This document shows positions 7,046 to 17,300 of a stretch of 64,000 nt of DNA, in pieces (the stretch's first letter is position 1; every line of letters starts with the position of its first letter). The stretch spans positions 1 through 64,000 of the forward strand of contig CAZCNS010000014.1 in assembly GCA_964500205.1 (NCBI GenBank), given 5' to 3'. The DNA comes from UBA10329 sp964500205. Lineage in GTDB: Bacteria; Bacteroidota; Bacteroidia; UBA10329. The translations under genes and the position numbers were made by a program. The notes under the pieces were generated by a model. It saw nothing but the letters and a program-made list of their open reading frames with translations. It was not told the origin of the DNA and did not search any database.

Positions 7046-9010
7046 TCACACCCGCCCAAGTTCCCGGAAGCCCTTGAGCACCACTGCAAGGTCGTTGAGC
7101 ACACTGTAGTCCTTGGCGTATCGCAGGTTGATCCGCACCAGCCCCTCAGCATCGAGCTCCCCGCCATCGAGGCCGTCCAGCGGACTGAGCACACCGGCAG
7201 CAAGCTTAGGCAGGTGAAAATCGCGGTCGGCACCGCCATCGCGGGCATAGCCCACCCATGTGCGCCTGCCGATGAAAGTGAGCATGATGTTCCTGAACAG
7301 ACCCATCGGCCTGCGCATGGTCCAGATGACCAAGGGCAGAAGCACCATCAATAGCAGAGAGAGCGTCACATCGAAAAGCCTCCGCAGCCGTATGTTCGAT
7401 GCCTTGGACACCGGGTTGATCCCAAAGGTGTAAAGGTCACCTGCGGTGTTGATGCTGTTGCTGCCGATTAGGAACATGCCCTCTTGGGGCGCTATCTTGA
7501 AATCGACCTGCTGGTGAGCTGTCTGGGTCATGATGTCGATGATCTGCCGCGCGGGCATGTCGGCCGCACAGAAAATGACCTCTGTTGCAGCGTGAATGCG
7601 GATGACCTCATCGAGCTGCACCACCGTGCCCAGTGCACCATCGAACCCCACATCGGTGGAAGACACATGGCCGATGAACTCCGGCCCTCGGAAAGTCTCT
7701 CGAAGCAACAACTCCACGCGCTCCGCCTCCCGCTGCTGCCCAACGATGACAAATCTGCGGTTACGACTGCCGTTAAGTTCTAAACTGCCTATGCCAGACC
7801 AGTGGAGCAGGAACCTGAGCGCAGGCACGATGATAAGGGTCCAAAGCGACCCCAGCAGCAGCACCGCTCGACTGAAACGCACCTCCTCCGCCAACAGCCC
7901 GTAGGCCATCAGGATGACCGCAGAACCCGCCACCAGCCCATAAACGATGCGCAATACGCGGACAGGACGGTCGTAGCCGCCTGAGAACCAGACGCCCGCC
8001 AGCCAGATCAGCACGTAAGCCGGCAGCACCAGCAGATAGAACTCATCGGGATAATGCAATCCTTCATCGGCCCGGACACTACGCTCCCAGTAGCCCGCTA
8101 TCATGGCAAGTCCGGCATAGACCAAGGCCCCATCGGCAAAAGGCAGGGCCACCGCCTTCACGAAGCGGTTCAGCAGGGCCACTGTGGCACGGAACACGAT
8201 GGCAAGGTTGATGAGCATCGAGAACAGCCGCGCCCGCTCGGCAGAGAAGTGCTTGCGGGCGAAAATGGCCATCGCGTTGTAGAACACATACACATAATTC
8301 AGACTGCCCTTCTTGGTGCTTTCTCCCTTGTAATGAATGATGCGCGCATCGGGATAGTAGTAGTTTTTCCAACCTCCAAGAATGATGCGGTACGAAAGAT
8401 CCACATCCTCCCCGTACATGAAAAACTCCTCGTCCAACAGTCCCACCTTGTCCAGCACCTCCTTACGCATCAGCATGAACGCACCCGAGAGCACCTCCAC
8501 CTCATGCGTGGCATGCTCATCGAGGTAGGTGAGATGGTAGCGGCCAAACCGCTTGGAGCGGGGAAAGAGCCACGAAAGCCCGAAGATCTTGTAGAACGCC
8601 ACCTCGGGTGTGGGCAGTCCGCGCTTGCTCTCAGGAAGAAAATTGCCTTTGCCATCGACCATACGGATGCCGAGACCACCGCAATCCTGATGACTGTCCA
8701 TGAAAGCGATGCACTTGGTGAAGGTATCGGCCTCTACCAGTGTGTCGGGGTTGAGCAGCAGCACAAGCTCCCCGTTGGCGATGCGCATGGCCTGGTTGTT
8801 GGCCCGCGAGAAGCCCACATTCTCCTTGTTGTCAATGAGGATGACAGACGGAAAACGACTCTGCACCATCTCCACCGAGCCGTCCACCGAGTCGTTGTCC
8901 ACCACGAAGACCTCGGCCTCAATGCCCTCGCATGCCACCATCACCGACTGGAGACAGGACTCCAGGAAGTGCTGCACGTTGTAGTTGACAATGACGACAG
9001 AGAGCTTCAA
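7046..9010 (-). CDS. GT2 glycosyltransferase fused to a sugar-transferase-like domain
   Basis: 654 residues starting at TTG. Residues 1-290 are a family 2 glycosyltransferase of the rhamnosyltransferase type: SVVIVNYN, FVVDNDSVDGS, NVGFSRANN, LLLNPDT (metal-binding position), and SGAFMLMR...EEFFMYGEDVDLSYR. Several membrane segments follow (about 290-400), then a Rossmann-like domain (RFVIVGQQREAERVELLL) and a segment like the membrane anchor of undecaprenyl-phosphate sugar transferases (RLRRLFDVTLSLLLMVLLPLVI). The transferase's catalytic core (GPVFF...KFRSM) is missing, so that half is probably inactive. Likely acts in surface polysaccharide synthesis. Confidence 0.85.
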   Translation of the reverse strand: MKLSVVIVNYNVQHFLESCLQSVMVACEGIEAEVFVVDNDSVDGSVEMVQSRFPSVILIDNKENVGFSRANNQAMRIANGELVLLLNPDTLVEADTFTKCIAFMDSHQDCGGLGIRMVDGKGNFLPESKRGLPTPEVAFYKIFGLSWLFPRSKRFGRYHLTYLDEHATHEVEVLSGAFMLMRKEVLDKVGLLDEEFFMYGEDVDLSYRIILGGWKNYYYPDARIIHYKGESTKKGSLNYVYVFYNAMAIFARKHFSAERARLFSMLINLAIVFRATVALLNRFVKAVALPFADGALVYAGLAMIAGYWERSVRADEGLHYPDEFYLLVLPAYVLIWLAGVWFSGGYDRPVRVLRIVYGLVAGSAVILMAYGLLAEEVRFSRAVLLLGSLWTLIIVPALRFLLHWSGIGSLELNGSRNRRFVIVGQQREAERVELLLRETFRGPEFIGHVSSTDVGFDGALGTVVQLDEVIRIHAATEVIFCAADMPARQIIDIMTQTAHQQVDFKIAPQEGMFLIGSNSINTAGDLYTFGINPVSKASNIRLRRLFDVTLSLLLMVLLPLVIWTMRRPMGLFRNIMLTFIGRRTWVGYARDGGADRDFHLPKLAAGVLSPLDGLDGGELDAEGLVRINLRYAKDYSVLNDLAVVLKGFRELGRV

Positions 9011-9236
9011 GACCTTCGGGGGACAGCGGGGCGCGAAGTTGCGGAAAACGGATCAGTTGTGCCCCACTCGGTGAACCTGAGAGAATCGGAAGGCGTGTTG
9101 TGAGTTCAGAGAGGACCGTGAAAATGACACTCTCATTTCTGTGGGTCACTAAAAACTTCCAGAGAAAGAGTTTGAAACACCTGAACAGTTGTTTCAGGAT
9201 CAAAAGCCCGTCTTGCGCGCATCGACCAGATTCACC

Positions 9237-10313
9237 TCACGGAATGGTGAAGTTAATGGACAGCGATCCACTGGCAGTTCCCTCGGCAGCGAGATTCAGT
9301 GCCGTATTAGCCGCGCTCACCCGGTCGCCACTGCTCAATCCACCACTGCCATCGGCATCATATATGGCATAGGCGTAGTAGCTTCCGGGGTGCATGTAGT
9401 TGAAGGTGAACGATCCATCGTCAGCATCGAGCAGCACGTAGCGGGAGCGGTAGCGCATGGCCGCGGTGTCGAAGTTGAAACCCGATATGAGCGGCTGCGT
9501 GGTGATGACGATGAACACCTTTCGCGCAGGGTCGGGAGTGAATCCACCTGCGAAGGAATAAGTGACAGCCGCCTGCCCGAGGTAAGGCTGCTGCTGCTCA
9601 GTGTAGGGGTCGCCATCGGAGAAAGTGTAGAAGATGGCCTCGGTACGATTCTGCAGCCCCTCCGTGAGGTCGATGGTCAGCTCCTTCTGCGGGAAATCGT
9701 GTGTGGCAATTGCGGCCTCGGACGCATTCATGTCCTGCAGCCGCGCCCTCCACTCCATGTGCGGAGACGAGGTGGCCTGCATGTTGTAGCGGTTGGTGGC
9801 TGACCGCACGATGAGGCTGTCCTGCCTACGAATCACCTCGGTGAAGGCCCTTTCCGCGCCCCGCACCACCTCCGAGAACCGGTAGTAGGACTGCGTAGCG
9901 GTCTCGCTCACACTGTCGGCCAGGAAATAGGACACACGGGTCTGCCCACCGAACATGCCCCCATTGCGGAACGCCACACGGTAGCTGCCCTTGTAGCGCG
10001 TCACGAAGAAACTCATGTGGATGTCATTATGCCTGTCCAACTCATTCTTGGCAGAGACCTGCGAGGCGGCTATGGGCCTGAAATCCACTATCCACTCATT
10101 GTAGCCGCCCAGCGGTGTGGTGGATGTGACCGGGCCGTTCCAGATGCCGACCACCTTTTCCAGAACCCCGAAACCGAAGGTGCTGTCGGGTGTGGTATAA
10201 AGAGGAGTGCCGCTGCCACCATCGACAGGCGGGTTGTCCGAATCGGTATCACAACCATAAATAACCAGAAGGCTCAAGATCGGCAGGCAGAGCGCAAAAT
10301 GACGGTAGGACAT
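9237..10313 (-). CDS. lipoprotein of unknown function
   Basis: 358 residues. The ATG at 10313 begins a typical lipoprotein signal (SLLVIYGC, Cys near 21) and the upstream in-frame extension is not protein-like. The C-terminal part has an Ig-like or prealbumin-like look (DDGSFTFNYMHPGSYYAYAIYDADGSGGLSSGDRV), a pattern found in surface lipoproteins with a calcium-loop-like acidic stretch. Divergent from the methyltransferase gene at 10392. Function not recognised. Confidence 0.75.
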   Translation of the reverse strand: MSYRHFALCLPILSLLVIYGCDTDSDNPPVDGGSGTPLYTTPDSTFGFGVLEKVVGIWNGPVTSTTPLGGYNEWIVDFRPIAASQVSAKNELDRHNDIHMSFFVTRYKGSYRVAFRNGGMFGGQTRVSYFLADSVSETATQSYYRFSEVVRGAERAFTEVIRRQDSLIVRSATNRYNMQATSSPHMEWRARLQDMNASEAAIATHDFPQKELTIDLTEGLQNRTEAIFYTFSDGDPYTEQQQPYLGQAAVTYSFAGGFTPDPARKVFIVITTQPLISGFNFDTAAMRYRSRYVLLDADDGSFTFNYMHPGSYYAYAIYDADGSGGLSSGDRVSAANTALNLAAEGTASGSLSINFTIP

Positions 10314-10391
10314 GGGAAGGAGGGGCGAGTTGACAGGCCGTAAAATTAACATGACTGCTAAGGGTCGGAGTCTATCTTCACCCTTCCAAAA

Positions 10392-11048
10392 ATGGACTTC
10401 ACCAGCACCGGCCCCTTCGCTGTCCTTCATCACCTCATCTACTCGGTGCGGTACCGTGGGCTGCGCCAGACCTGCCTGCTCGGTTTCCAAGAATGGAAGA
10501 AAGAAAGGGAACTCGGCATAAACACCTTCGGGATGGCAAACTCCTGCAGCAGTGCTGGAGTGGGCGCGCATATCTACCAGCCCAGCAGCTCGGTGCTGTT
10601 CGCCAAGGCCATACAGCAGCTCGACATCCCTGTACACGGATCGCATCTGCTCGATGTGGGCTGCGGTAAAGGACGCGTAATGGTGCTGGCCGCTGAGGCC
10701 GGTTTCACGCGTGTGACCGGCATCGACCTCGACCCGACACTCTGTGCTGACGCCAGCAGCAACATAGAACGGGTGAAGCACCGCTATCGCACCACAGCCT
10801 TCCAGGTGCTACAGGCAGATGCCATCGCATTCGGAGTGCCGGATGATGTGGACGTGGCTTACCTCTTCAACCCCTTCGGCAGGGAACTGCTATCGCAATG
10901 GATGCATCACGTGACCAAGACCCGCATACGCCCGCTCCGAATCGTTTACATGCACCCCGTGCACAAGGACGTGATGGCCGCAGCGGGACTCCGATCGGTG
11001 CACGATGACCCTCGTGGGGAGTTCAGCCTTTTCGCATTCCAAAAATGA
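10392..11048 (+). CDS. class I SAM-dependent methyltransferase
   Basis: 218 residues. SAM-binding motif I is LLDVGCGKGRVMVLAAEAGF (near residue 85), followed by the acidic loop VTGIDLDP and a DAIAF segment. The post-core segment NPFGRE sits where substrate-binding motif IV (NPP-like) would be. The substrate cannot be predicted. The start may be internal because the first 50 residues are outside the conserved fold. It overlaps the beginning of the next open frame but not its preferred start. Confidence 0.82.
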   Translation: MDFTSTGPFAVLHHLIYSVRYRGLRQTCLLGFQEWKKERELGINTFGMANSCSSAGVGAHIYQPSSSVLFAKAIQQLDIPVHGSHLLDVGCGKGRVMVLAAEAGFTRVTGIDLDPTLCADASSNIERVKHRYRTTAFQVLQADAIAFGVPDDVDVAYLFNPFGRELLSQWMHHVTKTRIRPLRIVYMHPVHKDVMAAAGLRSVHDDPRGEFSLFAFQK

Positions 11049-11116
11049 CCTTTTTGACCCGTTTTGGCATGGCCTTTGGGAAAACGCGGCCTCAGCAAGT
11101 TACCAAAGCACACACC

Positions 11117-11629
11117 ATGAGACACATCACCACCGCCCTTCTCACCCTGCTGCTGCCCTTGGCCACGATGGCCCAGGTGGGCAATGAACTCACCGTATTC
11201 TCCTCAGATGGCATCCGCTTCAACCTGGTGGTCAATGGCTGGCAAGTGAACGAGGAGCCGCAAAGCACTGTGCTAGCCACCGACATCATGGCCGAGTTCG
11301 TGCATGTGGTGCTCAACTTCGAGGACAAGTCGATACCACAACTGCGCAGGAACGTGTTGCAACTGCGCAGTGCAGACAACGGCATGGGCATACCCGAGTC
11401 GGTGGTCTATGAGCTGGTGGAACGCAAAGGAAAGCTGGTTTTGCGTTGGCGTTCCAGCAATCCGCTGCCGCCCCCTCCCCCACCTCAGACCATTATTGTC
11501 CGCGAGGAGGTGCCGGTGCATGTACCTGTTCCGGTACACGTGCCTGTTCACATGCCGCCTCCCACCCCAGGCATCGAGATCAACGCCCCAGGGGTCAATG
11601 TGCGCGTCACGGCCCCGCCTCCTTTCTGA
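11117..11629 (+). CDS. secreted protein with DUF4476-type N-terminal domain and proline-rich tail
   Basis: 170 residues with a signal peptide (MRHITTALLTLLLPLATMAQ). The domain after it (ELTVFSSDGIRFNLVVNGWQVN...VLNFEDKSIPQLRRNV) matches the beta-rich domain that precedes DUF4476 in many Bacteroidota exported proteins. The C-terminal half is low complexity: PPPPPPP, then VPVHVPVPVHVPVHMPPP. The ATG at 11117 is chosen because it starts the signal peptide. Function unknown. Confidence 0.75.
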   Translation: MRHITTALLTLLLPLATMAQVGNELTVFSSDGIRFNLVVNGWQVNEEPQSTVLATDIMAEFVHVVLNFEDKSIPQLRRNVLQLRSADNGMGIPESVVYELVERKGKLVLRWRSSNPLPPPPPPQTIIVREEVPVHVPVPVHVPVHMPPPTPGIEINAPGVNVRVTAPPPF

Positions 11630-11638
11630 GCGATCGCA

Positions 11639-11646
11639 TACATTTG
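11639..11646 (+). promoter_or_regulatory. -7 element TACATTTG
   Basis: Exact TAnnTTTG match 4 bases before the ATG at 11651. Implies a nearly leaderless mRNA for the esterase gene. Confidence 0.75.
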
Positions 11647-11650
11647 AGAG

Positions 11651-12928
11651 ATGATACTTATCGTCTCCCTCCTGCTCGTTGCCCTGCCATTGGCGTTGCA
11701 GGGACAGCATTGCTTGGACGACCGCTACGCCCAGACCGCACTTTTTGACAGCACCCAGATCGCCATGATACCCGGTGAGCACTACGCCACCTCGGTACGA
11801 TGGCCCGGCACAGAGGTCGATTCACTGCGCCTTGACATCTACATGCCCGATGCCAACATCGACCCCGTGGAAAAGCGGCCGCTCATCGTCATGATGCACG
11901 GTGGGGCGCTGCTCACAGGCCAACGGCAGGACATGGCATACTACTGCATGGAGATGGCCCGAAGGGGATTTGTGGCTGCCACAGTGACCTACCGACTGGG
12001 TTGGGATTGCCCGGCCAACGACCTGCTCGGGATATGCGGCATGTGCCAAAGCATGACACACAAGTGGCGTGTGGCCATGTACCGTGGTGCACAGGACGCA
12101 CGTGCTGCCATCCGCCACCTCGCCTCGCGTGCCGAAGAATTGGGCATCGACACCTCTTTCGTTTTTCTGCAAGGAGAGAGTGCAGGCGCACTCAATGCGC
12201 TGCATGCCTCCTTCCTCTCACAGGATATCGCAGACCAGTGGTGCCCCACTTGCCGAGACGAGGTCGGGCTGCTCGACACAGCAGGCAACAGCCACACGTC
12301 CATGCCTTCCATTGCGGCAGTGGTGAACCATTGCGGAGCATTGGGCATCAGCGACACCATACTCGACCAATGGAACGTGCCGGTGGTGAGTTTCCACGAT
12401 AATCAGGACATTGTGGTGCCATATGGCTACGGCCAGTTCGTCAATTGCCTCACGGGGGCATTCGGATCTCAGCGCATCCACAACCGGCTGGCGGGCAATG
12501 GCACCTGCTCGCAGCTCAACACGGTGGTGAACGGCCTACTACAAGCACCTCACTGCTCCTACCCGCGCAACGCCCTCATACCCAAGGCGGCATGCTTCCT
12601 GAAAGGCGTGATGTGCGAGACCTGCGCGACTTCGTCCACCACGCAGATATGGAACACGCCCGACTGCACAGCCGGACTGCTCACCGCAGCGGAGCAGCCA
12701 GAACATGTGCCTATGGGCATCGCGATCTTTGGCGGGCGGCTCACCCTCGAGGGCATGCTATTGCCTGTCAGGGTGCGTATTGCTGATCTGCTGGGCCGCA
12801 CCGTTATGACAGCAGAAGCACGCGAAACGCGCACACAGCTGCCCACGCTGTTGCCACAGACCTACGTGGTCACCGCAATAGATGCCGAGGGACGGGCTTA
12901 CCACAGACTTTGGAGACCTGTTCATTGA
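11651..12928 (+). CDS. secreted alpha/beta hydrolase (carboxylesterase) with probable T9SS tail
   Basis: 425 residues with signal peptide. An esterase fold is shown by the oxyanion segment MMHGGAL, the nucleophile elbow LQGESAGAL (Ser near residue 176) and a possible acid in SFHDNQDIVVPYGYG; the catalytic His is not certain. Cysteines are frequent (CPANDLLGICGMC, CPTC, CETC), suggesting disulfides in an exported enzyme. The last 70 residues look like a short sorting domain (RIADLLGRTVMTAEA...YHRLWRPVH) of T9SS type A. Substrate unknown. Confidence 0.82.
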   Translation: MILIVSLLLVALPLALQGQHCLDDRYAQTALFDSTQIAMIPGEHYATSVRWPGTEVDSLRLDIYMPDANIDPVEKRPLIVMMHGGALLTGQRQDMAYYCMEMARRGFVAATVTYRLGWDCPANDLLGICGMCQSMTHKWRVAMYRGAQDARAAIRHLASRAEELGIDTSFVFLQGESAGALNALHASFLSQDIADQWCPTCRDEVGLLDTAGNSHTSMPSIAAVVNHCGALGISDTILDQWNVPVVSFHDNQDIVVPYGYGQFVNCLTGAFGSQRIHNRLAGNGTCSQLNTVVNGLLQAPHCSYPRNALIPKAACFLKGVMCETCATSSTTQIWNTPDCTAGLLTAAEQPEHVPMGIAIFGGRLTLEGMLLPVRVRIADLLGRTVMTAEARETRTQLPTLLPQTYVVTAIDAEGRAYHRLWRPVH

Positions 12929-13034
12929 CCGTCAATGGTGATGAAAGAGCGATGATGCGCTATCGGGCATCCTTCCCCTGAGACCGCTCGAACTGAGTCC
13001 ATATATTTTTGGAAACCCTTGCTTCCGACCAATG

Positions 13035-13104
13035 GAAATAGCAAGCGACAGAGCCTGTATTTTTCTCTTCGCACCTGCTATTTCAACACCGTTTTAATAC
13101 GGTG
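13035..13104. promoter_or_regulatory. two inverted repeats upstream of the efflux operon
   Basis: GAAATAGC at 13035-13042 pairs with GCTATTTC at 13077-13084 (34-base spacer), and CACCGT at 13087-13092 pairs with ACGGTG at 13099-13104. They sit 30-100 bases before the adaptor gene and are candidate operator or transcript structures. No regulator gene is adjacent and no clear -7 element was found. Confidence 0.4.
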
Positions 13105-13133
13105 CCGCTGAAATTTGCGGCCTCATTCAAACG

Positions 13134-14303
13134 ATGGAAAACTCTGACAATCCTCTCGGTTCACTGAACCGCTACTCCCTATTCGTACTCGCATCGGTTG
13201 CCTTGTCAAGCCAGATGTTCACCGGGTGCAAACCACCCAGAGAGTCAGTTGACGAAACCGAGTCGTTCGAGGTTGTAGAACTGCTCACCATCGACACGGT
13301 GATAACGGAGGATTATCTCGCCCAGATAGAATCAGTTCGGAAAGTGGAGGTCAGGTCGCGCATAGCGGGTCATCTGAGAACCATTGAGGTGGACGAAGGT
13401 CAGCAGGTGGAGGCGGGACAGTTGCTCTTCACCTTGGATGCGACTCATGCGAGAAACGCCCTGAACCGTGCATTAACCTCTGTTCAAAGTGCCGAAGCAG
13501 AGCTTCGATCCGCAATGCTCGACTCAGCCAATGCCCGCAGTCTGCGCACTGGCAACATCATCTCAGCCACGGAGTTTGATAAAGCCTCGAACCTCGTGTC
13601 ACAGGCCCGTGCGCAGCTTGAGGAGGCAGAGACATCTGTGAGGGAGGCAGAGACCATGCTTACGTTCACACAGATACGTGCACCCTTCAACGGCTATGTG
13701 AACCGGCTGCTGCTGCGCGAAGGAAGCCTGGTGGACGAAGGCGGCCTACTAACAACGATAAGCCAGACGGATGAGATGCTGGTGTACTTCGACCTCTCGG
13801 AAGAAGACTACCTTGACTTCATGATGGCGTCACCGGAAGAACGTAAGGTACGCGGCCAGGTGTCGTTGCTGCTTGCCAACGGAGAGACTCATCCATCTCA
13901 AGGAAGGATAGACGCCATGGAAGGTGAGATGGACCCCAGCACCGGTAAGATCGCGCTCAGGGCCAGATTCTCCAATCCTCTCGGACTGCTGCGCCATGGT
14001 TCGAGCGGCAGGGTGCTCATGCCTCTGCGTGCCGATGATGTCATTGTGGTTCCGCAGCGCAGCACCTTTGAAGTGCAAGACCGATTTTATGTGATGGTAG
14101 TGGACGATAACAACAGAGTGCGGATGCAGAACTTCCAGCCCGAGTACCGCATGGGACATTACTTTCTGGTGAAGGAAGGACTCCAACCCGGAGACCTTGT
14201 TCTGTTAGAGGGGATTCAAAGTGTGAAGGAGGGAGACAGTATCGTACCCATCGTACTTGAAATGTCTGACATTGAAAACGAAATCGTAGCAGCGACCAAC
14301 TGA
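13134..14303 (+). CDS. RND efflux periplasmic adaptor (membrane fusion) lipoprotein
   Basis: 389 residues, AcrA/MexA family. N-terminal lipobox-like MFTGC (Cys near 27), then the split lipoyl domain (VRSRIAGHLRTIEVDEGQQVEAGQLLFTLD and FTQIRAPFNGYVNRLLLREGSLVDEGGLLTTI), a coiled-coil hairpin between them, and beta-barrel and membrane-proximal domains. It links the inner-membrane pump to the outer-membrane channel. First gene of a three-gene operon; 13 bases before the pump gene. Confidence 0.95.
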   Translation: MENSDNPLGSLNRYSLFVLASVALSSQMFTGCKPPRESVDETESFEVVELLTIDTVITEDYLAQIESVRKVEVRSRIAGHLRTIEVDEGQQVEAGQLLFTLDATHARNALNRALTSVQSAEAELRSAMLDSANARSLRTGNIISATEFDKASNLVSQARAQLEEAETSVREAETMLTFTQIRAPFNGYVNRLLLREGSLVDEGGLLTTISQTDEMLVYFDLSEEDYLDFMMASPEERKVRGQVSLLLANGETHPSQGRIDAMEGEMDPSTGKIALRARFSNPLGLLRHGSSGRVLMPLRADDVIVVPQRSTFEVQDRFYVMVVDDNNRVRMQNFQPEYRMGHYFLVKEGLQPGDLVLLEGIQSVKEGDSIVPIVLEMSDIENEIVAATN

Positions 14304-14316
14304 CACCACGCTTTTC

Positions 14317-17300
14317 ATGTTCAGGATATTCATACACAGACCGGTGCTCTCGCTGGTCATCTCGTTATTCATAACCATTCTGGGACTGCTGGCCATGACG
14401 GTGCTGCCTGTGACGCAGTATCCGGACATAGCCCCGCCAGCCGTCACTGTCACCACGAAGTACACAGGTGCCAGTGCGGAGGTGTGTGCCAAAGCAGTGG
14501 TTACCCCCTTGGAACGGGCCATCAACGGAGTGCCGGGCATGACATACATGACCTCCACCTCCGGAAATGACGGCACGAGCCTCATTACGGTCTATTTTGA
14601 GGTGGGCACCGACCCTGACCTGGCAGCTGTCAACGTGCAGAACCGCGCACTCACGGTGATAGACGAGCTTCCTGAGGAAGTGATCAAGGCGGGTGTGCAG
14701 ACCGAGAAGGAGGTCAATGCCGTGCTGCTTTATATCAATCTCATAAGCAGTGATACTACAGTGGATGAGAAGTTCATCTACAACTTCGCAGATATCAATG
14801 TGCTCAAGGAGCTAAAGCGGATAGATGGGGTCGGTTATGCCATGATCATGGGAAGCCGCGACTATGCCATGCGCATCTGGCTTAAACCTGAAAAACTTGA
14901 TGCCTACAGGGTATCCACTGACGAGGTGATCACCGCTTTGCGAATGCAGAACGTGGAGGCTGCGCCCGGTAAGGTGGGTGATGCATCGGGACGGGATGGA
15001 AGATCGCTTCAGTACGTGCTGCGATACAAGGGCAAAATGACCGAGGAGGCTGAGTATGGGGATGTGATCATACGAATGGAAGAGAACGGTGACCTTGTTC
15101 GCCTGCGTGATGTGGCCGACATCGAGTTCGGTTCCTTGGAATATGACGTGCTGAGCAAAGAGAACGGCAAGCCATCAGCTGCGATCCTCCTCAAACAGCG
15201 ACCTGGGTCCAATGCAAGCGAGGTGATCGCGAAGGTGAAATCGCGAATGGCCTACCTAAAGGAGACCACCTTCCTGCCGGGCATGGACTACAGTTTCAGC
15301 TATGACGTGTCGCGGTTCCTCGATGCATCGATTAAAGAGGTGATCAAGACGCTGATAGAGGCATTCTTCCTCGTATCGTTGGTAGTATTCCTGTTCCTTC
15401 AGGACTGGCGCAGCACCCTCATTCCAGTTCTGGCGGTTCCTGTGGCGCTCATCGGGACCTTCGCCTTCATGCAGGCCTTCGGTTTCTCTATCAACCTGCT
15501 CACACTTTTCGCTCTGGTATTGGCCGTGGGCATTGTGATCGACAATGCCATTGTAGTGGTGGAGGCCGTTCATGCCAAGATGGAGGAGAAGCATTGTGAC
15601 GCCCGAACGGCCACATTCCTTACCATGAATGAGATCAGCGGTGCCATCATCGCCATCACTTTAGTGATGTCGGCCGTGTTCATTCCTGTGGCGTTCCTGT
15701 CGGGGCCGGTGGGCGTTTTCTATCGGCAATTCTCTATCACATTGGCCGTATCCATCATCATCTCGGGTGTCAATGCCCTCACGTTGACACCTGCGCTTTG
15801 CGCCATCCTGCTCAAGCCACACCAGCCACCGCAAATCGGAGAGGGCGGTATGAGGGGATTTTTCGCGCGGTTCAATCAGGGATATGACAGGTTTGCCTCA
15901 GCGTATGGTAAGGTCATCAGACGTACGTCCCTGAACCGATGGGGCACCGCAGGCGGACTGGTCTTGTTCATGGCGATGGCTTGGGGTCTGACCAAGATGC
16001 TGCCATCGGGCTTCATCCCAACGGAGGATCAAGGCACCATCTATGTGAACGTGACAATGCCCAATGGCTCCACCCTCGAACGCACCGAGGAGGTGATGGA
16101 TGATATAGACCAAGTGGTGCTGTCGCTTGACGCGGTGGAGTCCGTAAGTGCCCTGTCCGGATTCAGCCTGATGACGGAAGGGGTGGGCGCCTCATTCGGC
16201 ATGAGCACGGTGAACCTCAAGCCTTGGAATGAGCGGTCTGAGCGCGTGGACGACATCGTGACCACATTGGAGAACAGCACCTCGCATATCAAGGAGGCTG
16301 AGATACAGTTCATACCTCCGCCCCCCGTGCCGGGATTCGGCAATGCCAGCGGATTTGAGCTTCGCCTTCTGGACAAGACCGGAACAGGTGACATGCAACG
16401 TCTATCTGAGGTCACGGAAGACATCCTTGTTCAATTGCGCAACCGTCCGGAGATCAAAGAGGCATTCACCAGCTTCAATGCGAGCTTCCCGCAGTTCCTC
16501 ATCCATGTGGACCAGGATGCTGCGGCACAGAAAGGTGTAACGGTTGACGGTGCATTGAGCAACCTTCAGGCCCTGATAGGAAGCACCTACGCCACCAACT
16601 TCATTCGCTATGGCGAGATGTACAGGGTGATGGTACAGGCCGCACCCGAATACCGTGAGGAACCCGCTGATGTGCTCAGGCTGAAGGTGAAGAACAGCAG
16701 TGGCGAGATGGTGCCCTATTCCGCTTTCGCAAGCATCGAGAAGGTGTATGGACCCGAGCAGCTGACCCGATACAACATGTACCTGTCAGCCCTGTTGAGC
16801 GGAGAGGCTGCCAAAGGCTTCAGCAGTGGAGATGCCGTAAGGGCCATTGATGAGGTGATGGCCGAACATCTTCCGAGAGGTTATGTGCATGATTACTCGG
16901 GCATCACCCGCGAGGAGATTCTGAGCGGTAATCAGGTGGTGATCATCTTCGCCATCTGCCTCCTTTTCGTGTACCTGCTGCTTGCCGCGCAGTATGAGAG
17001 CTTCCTGCTGCCCTTGCCTGTTCTCCTGTCGCTTCCCGTGGGCATAGCGGGTGCCATGGGCATGCTTTGGCTCATGGGGCTGGAGAACAACATCTACGCC
17101 CAAGTGTCCATGATCATGCTCATAGGTCTTTTAGGAAAGAATGCAATCCTGATCATCGAATTCGCACTGCTTAAACAGAAACAGGGACGCACGGTGACCG
17201 TGGCTGCTGTGGAGGGCTCTGTGGCCCGACTGCGCCCCATCCTGATGACCTCGTTCGCATTCGTGGCGGGCCTCGTGCCCCTTATGCTGGCGAGCGGTGC

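Noticed and set aside
10314..10781. N-terminal extension of the lipoprotein ending at 9237
   Set aside because: The extension lacks protein character, overlaps the divergent methyltransferase gene, and a perfect lipoprotein signal starts at 10313.
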